A stretch of 64,000 bases of DNA from Nodosilinea sp. FACHB-131 (GTDB lineage Bacteria > Cyanobacteriota > Cyanobacteriia > Phormidesmidales > Phormidesmidaceae), in assembly GCF_014695395.1 (NCBI RefSeq), contig NZ_JACJOF010000016.1, positions 124,001 through 188,000 of the forward strand. Direction: 5' to 3'. Shown piece by piece: positions 60,146-64,000 of the stretch. The notes beneath the pieces are model-generated. The model worked only from the letters and a program-made list of their open reading frames with translations, was not told where the DNA came from and made no database searches. The stretch's first letter is position 1, and each line of letters begins with the position of its first letter. Both the position numbers and the translations under genes were made by a program.

Positions 60146-61078
60146 ATGACCCGGCCGCCCATTCCTGTGGTGTCTTACGCAGATTTAATCGGCCCTACGG
60201 CGGTACGACAGCGGGCGATCGCAACCCTGGGCCAGGCTCTAGAAAACGTTGGCTTTTTTATTTTGGAACCCCACCCGGTTTCGCCAGAGGTGGTGCGGCG
60301 AGCCTATCAAGTGGCTGCCGAGTTCTTTGCCCTACCCGATGCCGCTAAAACTCAGTACTCCCTACCCCGGTATCCGGGTAGGGTAGGCTTTTCAAGTTTT
60401 GGCAGTGAGCAGGCTAAGGGCCACACCCTACCTGATCTCAAGGAATTTTGGCACGTCAATCGCCACAGCCTCACAGCCGCTGATTCGCCCTGGCCCCAGG
60501 AGGTGCCCTCCTTCCGCCCGGTGATGACCCGCCTATACGAGCAGCTTATGGCCTGCGCGGAAGTGCTGCTAGTGGCCTGTAGCGACTATCTAGGTCAGCC
60601 CAGCGACTGGCTGGTGGCCATGGCCAACGGTGGCAACACAGTGCTGCGCTTGGCCCATTACCCGCCCGTGGGCCAACCTACCGCCGGTAGTCTGCGGGCA
60701 GCCCCCCACGAAGATATCAATCTCATTACTCTGCTCTGCGAGGCCACCGCTCCAGGGCTTGAAATTCTCACCCAGGATGGGCAGTGGCTGCCCGTTAAAA
60801 CGACCCCTGGCCAAATCGTGGTAGATACCGGCGACATGCTGCAAAACCTTACCAACGGGCTGTTTAGGAGCACTACCCATCGAGTGGTCAATCCCCAGCC
60901 CAGCAACCAGGCCCGCCTGTCGATGCCGTTTTTTGTACATCCCCGTCCCGAGATTGACCTGACTCCAGTAGATAGTTTGGTTGATCGCACCGGGGGAATG
61001 CCCCAATTTCCCCCGATCACTGCCGCTGCCTATCTGGCCCAGCGGCTGGGGGAGATTCAGGTCGAGCCGGTGGTGTAG
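60146..61078 (+). CDS. 2-oxoglutarate/Fe(II)-dependent oxygenase (isopenicillin N synthase-like)
   Basis: This family hydroxylates or oxidises small molecules using Fe(II) and usually 2-oxoglutarate. The 310-residue protein begins with the DIOX_N segment (IPVVSYADLIGP, LENVGFFILEPHPV). The double-stranded beta-helix core follows with ligands His188, Asp190 (APHEDINLITLL) and His245 (STTHRVVNP), and Arg257 in RLSMPFF for the co-substrate carboxylate. The substrate is unknown; related cyanobacterial proteins are annotated only by family. It has AAGGA ahead of the ATG and is convergent with the protease gene, with a tandem repeat in between. Confidence 0.9.
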   Translation: MTRPPIPVVSYADLIGPTAVRQRAIATLGQALENVGFFILEPHPVSPEVVRRAYQVAAEFFALPDAAKTQYSLPRYPGRVGFSSFGSEQAKGHTLPDLKEFWHVNRHSLTAADSPWPQEVPSFRPVMTRLYEQLMACAEVLLVACSDYLGQPSDWLVAMANGGNTVLRLAHYPPVGQPTAGSLRAAPHEDINLITLLCEATAPGLEILTQDGQWLPVKTTPGQIVVDTGDMLQNLTNGLFRSTTHRVVNPQPSNQARLSMPFFVHPRPEIDLTPVDSLVDRTGGMPQFPPITAAAYLAQRLGEIQVEPVV

Positions 61079-61087
61079 AGAGTGGAT

Positions 61088-61132
61088 GGGTGGGTGAGTG
61101 AATGGGTGGGTGAGTGAATGGGTGGGTGAGTG
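61088..61132. repeat. 16-bp tandem repeat, G-rich
   Basis: GGGTGGGTGAGTGAAT is repeated exactly twice, followed by 13 bases of a third copy (61088-61103, 61104-61119, 61120-61132). It sits between the convergent oxygenase and site-2 protease genes. It resembles the G-rich strand of the repeats at 1916-2090. Confidence 0.9.
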
Positions 61133-61176
61133 GTGAGGGCTGAACAACCTAATCCCCTAACCCCCCTACCACTCCA

Positions 61177-62652
61177 TCACGCCCCGATGCCTAGGCGACC
61201 GGCCAGGCTGGGGGTGAGGGGTAGTAGCACCGTCAGGGCTAAAAACAGGGCCAGCAGCCCCAGGGCGGCGCGGGCGTCGTTGGGTTCAGAGATATCGTTT
61301 AGGCAGGGGCGCTCTAGGGTGCGCTGCAAGATCACAATCACCCCGGCCCAGTAGAGGGCTAGGGGGTTGGCCAACGCCACTAGGGCCAGCACCACCAGGG
61401 TAAACACCGTTGTGCGATTGGCGGTTTTGCGGCCGTAGATGGCCTGCACCATGCGGCCACCATCGAGCTGCCCGGCTGGCATCAGATTGAGGGCGGTGAT
61501 CACCAGCCCCAGCCAGCCCATGATGGTGAGCGGGTGAATATCTACCAAGGGCGCTTGTAGCGCTGAGCCCAGCACTACCTTGGCCAAGGCTCCGATCAGC
61601 ACCGACCCCTGAAAGAACCCGGAGGGAATTTGAAAGGCGCTGCCGGGGTGCGACAACAGCAGCCCGCCCACCAGCATGGCTAGGGAAATGATGCCGCCAG
61701 CGGCAGGCCCGGCTAGGGAAATGTCAAATAACACGCTGCGGTTGGGCAGCAGTGACTCAAACCGGGTGAGGCTACCAAAAGCCCCAATCTGCCAGGCGGG
61801 GATGAAGAAGGGCGGGCTAAGGCGCACCCCGTAGCGTCGGGCCGCAATCCAGTGGCCCGCTTCGTGGCTGAGCAGGATCACCAGCAAGGCCACCAAAAAG
61901 GGCAGGGCGGCCCGCCAGCGGGAAAAGTCTTGCAGTAGGTCGAAGCCCTGCAAAATCGCCCCGGCTTCTAGGCCAGTGAACAGGGTGGCGATCGCCAGCA
62001 CCCCCGCCAGCGCCCACTGAGCCGGGGTGGTTTTGACTGGGTCGGCGGTAGCGGGCAGTACCACTACCGTAGGCTTTTGCTCGAGGTTTTCGACTAAAAA
62101 CAGGCGGTAGCGATCGCCCAGTCGCTCCTCCAGTCGTTCTGCCAAGGTAGCCTGGGTGGCTGCCGGTTCACCCCGCAGGTTGCCGCGAAAAATTGCCCCC
62201 TGGTCGTAGGGAATCGTCTCGGTGCGAAAGTAAGTGTCAAGGCCAAAGATGCCTTCGATCTGCGTCAGATCTTCCGGGGGCAGGGCGATCGCGGCGGGGG
62301 CAGCAGGAGCAGGGGTGGGTTGATCGAGGGGCTCTAGGCGATCGGTGTTTTCGGGGGGAGAGTCCATCGCTGGCGCTGGCCGCTGGGTCGAGAGCATGTC
62401 CTGCCCCAGGGCTCGCAACCGTCGCCCCAGATAAATATAGAGGCCAGTAGATCCCAACAACAGCAGCAGCACCCCCGCCAGGTTGACATAAATACCCAGG
62501 GCAAACAGCCCAAAGAACAGCAGCCACGGGGCCATCAGCACCAGCGATTGCAGCCAAGCCAAGATACCCACGGTGCCGTAGGGCAAGGCCCGGCGGTAGC
62601 CCCAGACTAAAATCGCGATCGCGGCCAGCAAAATCAACCCAGTAATCACCAT
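61177..62652 (-). CDS. Site-2 protease family membrane metalloprotease (EGY-like)
   Basis: From the ATG at 62652 the protein is 491 residues. Two N-terminal hydrophobic segments and a Pro-rich linker precede a soluble domain (about 125-205, with DTYFRTETIPYDQGAIFRGN). The protease core with about six membrane segments follows. It has the zinc motif HEAGH (263-267) and NLMPAGQLDGG (389-399), whose Asp is the third ligand. This layout matches plant/cyanobacterial EGY1-type proteins, which cleave membrane substrates within the bilayer. An in-frame ATG at 62718 would add 22 residues that do not look like a membrane start. Confidence 0.92.
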   Translation of the reverse strand: MVITGLILLAAIAILVWGYRRALPYGTVGILAWLQSLVLMAPWLLFFGLFALGIYVNLAGVLLLLLGSTGLYIYLGRRLRALGQDMLSTQRPAPAMDSPPENTDRLEPLDQPTPAPAAPAAIALPPEDLTQIEGIFGLDTYFRTETIPYDQGAIFRGNLRGEPAATQATLAERLEERLGDRYRLFLVENLEQKPTVVVLPATADPVKTTPAQWALAGVLAIATLFTGLEAGAILQGFDLLQDFSRWRAALPFLVALLVILLSHEAGHWIAARRYGVRLSPPFFIPAWQIGAFGSLTRFESLLPNRSVLFDISLAGPAAGGIISLAMLVGGLLLSHPGSAFQIPSGFFQGSVLIGALAKVVLGSALQAPLVDIHPLTIMGWLGLVITALNLMPAGQLDGGRMVQAIYGRKTANRTTVFTLVVLALVALANPLALYWAGVIVILQRTLERPCLNDISEPNDARAALGLLALFLALTVLLPLTPSLAGRLGIGA

Positions 62653-62898
62653 AATGCCGCTGCCCCTACCCTCCTCAACATGTGCTGAAACGCCCGTTTT
62701 AGCGGGCAAAATCCCCATCAGTCTACCGTCGATGGGCCGGAGCCGACTAGTCGGGGTTAGTCACCTCGACCTATCGACGGAGCAAACCCGCCCCAAAGGC
62801 TATAGTTCCAAGGTTAAGGTGCTTAAATATAGCCAGACAATTTGCCCTTGGCCGCCGTATCCCAAAGGGCTGTCTATCTTGCTCATCGTTGCGCGCCC

Positions 62899-64000
62899 AT
62901 GACTCCCCCGTCCCCTGATCCAGCCCAGCCCCCGCTACCAACCTCTACTCCAGACAACGGCGCTGGTGCTACCTCCGACCAACTAGTCCGGTCCTACCCT
63001 GGCGAGAGTGCAGCGGGGCCGGTTCCGGGTGCCACTCGGCTCGACTTAGACCCCTCCGACCCGATGAATGTCGAGCCCCTGCTGGTTGACTCTGCGGTCA
63101 CCTCGGCCAGCGCGATCACCGTCGTGGCGGTCGCGGTGATTGGGTTGGGGCTGATCACCGGCAGTTTTTGGCTCACCCTGGCGGGGTCTTTGGTGGCCAC
63201 CCTGGTGTCGATTCGGCTGATGTGGCCTTTTCTGCAGGAGGTGCTGGGGGAGCTGTCGGCTCGGCAGCAGTCGCTGCTGATTGCCATCCCTGGGGTGCTG
63301 GTGGGGCTGGTGGGGCTGATGAATATCACCGGCGTTAATCGGGCCATTTTGACCTGGGGTTTGACTCTGCGATGGGATGTTTTGGGGGCCTTAGGAGATT
63401 TCTTGGGGGCGATCGGGCAAATTTTTATCGCCTTTTTGGCTCTGTTTGTGGCCTGGCGGCAGTACGTTATTTCCCGCGACCTGACCAAACAGCAAAACTT
63501 AATTACCCAGCAGCAAACCATCGACTCCTACTTTCAGGGCATTTCAGAACTGGTGCTCGATGATGAAGGCCTGCTCGAAGACTGGCCCCAGGAGCGCATC
63601 ATTGCCGAAGCCCGCACCGCCGCCATTCTTAGCAGCGTTGATGCCGGAGGCAAGGCCAAGGTTATACGCTTTCTCTCTCGCTCTAAGCTGCTCACCCCCC
63701 TGCGCCGCGACAATCGCCTGGGCCGCCCGATTTTGGACGGCCGGGGTGGTTATGAGGAAGACCGGCTGAACGGCACCCGCGTCATCGATTTGGGGGCCAT
63801 GCTGGCCGCCGCCGACCTGTCGAGCAGCGACCTGCGCTGGGCCGACCTCAGCGAAACCAACCTGATTCGCGCTGATCTGCGCCGGGCTGACTTGGTGAGA
63901 ACCAATTTTGCCCGCTCTATTCTGTACCAAGCCAATCTGTCTGGGGCCGACCTGATGGAGGCGCGACTTTTCTATGGGGATGCTGCCACCGCCACTCCCC
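62899..64000 (+). CDS. Membrane protein with pentapeptide repeats, cut by the window end
   Basis: The frame stays open from the ATG at 62899 to the window edge (367 codons, no stop), so only the N-terminal part is visible. A Pro-rich start is followed by four hydrophobic segments (about 70-105, then 125-150 and 165-190, for example VAVAVIGLGLITGSFWLTLA). A conserved soluble stretch follows (DSYFQGISELVLDDEGL, ARTAAILSSVDAGGKAKVIR). Pentapeptide repeats begin at about residue 300 (ADLSS SDLRW ADLSE TNLIR, then ADLRR ADLVR TNFAR). Such repeats form a right-handed beta-helix. The function of these cyanobacterial membrane versions is unknown. Confidence 0.88.
   Translation, partial: MTPPSPDPAQPPLPTSTPDNGAGATSDQLVRSYPGESAAGPVPGATRLDLDPSDPMNVEPLLVDSAVTSASAITVVAVAVIGLGLITGSFWLTLAGSLVATLVSIRLMWPFLQEVLGELSARQQSLLIAIPGVLVGLVGLMNITGVNRAILTWGLTLRWDVLGALGDFLGAIGQIFIAFLALFVAWRQYVISRDLTKQQNLITQQQTIDSYFQGISELVLDDEGLLEDWPQERIIAEARTAAILSSVDAGGKAKVIRFLSRSKLLTPLRRDNRLGRPILDGRGGYEEDRLNGTRVIDLGAMLAAADLSSSDLRWADLSETNLIRADLRRADLVRTNFARSILYQANLSGADLMEARLFYGDAATATP

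Noticed and set aside
62237..62557. Open frame of 106 codons in another frame of the protease gene
   Set aside because: Lies wholly inside the site-2 protease coding sequence and shows no domain; frame shadow from GC-rich sequence.
1..64000. CRISPR arrays, tRNA or rRNA genes, insertion sequences, integrases, toxin-antitoxin pairs
   Set aside because: Looked for on both strands. No regular repeat-spacer array, no cloverleaf-like sequence and no transposase or integrase motif was found.

Overview
The window is chromosomal DNA of a cyanobacterium, most likely a filamentous, Leptolyngbya/Nodosilinea-like one (the genus is inference). The evidence is a complete phycocyanin operon with its linkers and bilin lyases, cyanobacteria-specific families (DUF3318, EGY-type site-2 protease, CpcL), the HIP1 octamer GCGATCGC scattered through most of the sequence, and G-rich/C-rich short tandem repeats next to genes. 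I see no rRNA, tRNA, insertion sequence, CRISPR array or integrase.

Region 1 (1-2.9 kb) holds rimM, a valine-pyruvate aminotransferase-like gene and a divergent ZIP metal transporter. The two divergent genes each carry a C-rich repeat directly in front of the start codon. Region 2 (3.0-10.5 kb) is a phycobilisome rod locus: cpcL (rod linker with a C-terminal membrane helix) and the lyase cpcS on the minus strand, divergent from cpcB-cpcA-cpcC1-cpcC2-cpcD-cpcE-cpcF. Together these encode the phycocyanin subunits, two rod linkers, the cap linker, the alpha-subunit lyase and a membrane-anchoring linker. No soluble rod-core linker CpcG is present. Inverted repeats lie between cpcA and cpcC1, between cpcC2 and cpcD, and upstream of cpcL.

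Region 3 (10.7-26.2 kb) is mostly housekeeping and signalling: a WecG/TagA-type glycosyltransferase, sfsA, recJ, a membrane protein with three repeats, a REC-PAS-adenylate cyclase followed closely by a tRNA-dihydrouridine synthase, DUF3318, a CIA30 protein, a WcaI-like glycosyltransferase, an ExbB/TolQ-type channel without an adjacent ExbD, a double-DUF4333 lipoprotein, ubiD and a small secreted protein.

Region 4 (26.2-59.0 kb, all minus strand, read from high to low coordinates) is a very large exopolysaccharide locus. It starts with a Wza-like export protein, a Wzc-like co-polymerase/tyrosine kinase, a predicted outer-membrane barrel on a very long Pro/Ala/Glu-rich stalk and an unknown exported protein. 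Then come a glycosyltransferase, a small Cys/His protein, a Wzm/Wzt ABC exporter and about twenty genes for sugar transfer and decoration: many GT4 enzymes, GT2 and DxD enzymes, three FkbM or FkbM-like proteins, three other methyltransferases, a sulfotransferase, a glycosyltransferase-acetyltransferase fusion, an epimerase and a Wzy/ligase-like membrane protein. It mixes ABC-type and Wzy/Wzc-type parts, and I found no flippase and no initiating phosphoglycosyltransferase. Its middle (about 37.5-48.3 kb) is AT-rich and lacks HIP1 sites, which suggests transfer from elsewhere.

Region 5 (59.1-64.0 kb) has a parvulin-type prolyl isomerase, a 2-oxoglutarate/Fe(II) oxygenase, an EGY-like site-2 protease and a membrane pentapeptide-repeat protein cut by the window edge. 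All functions come from reading motifs by eye; no database search was run.
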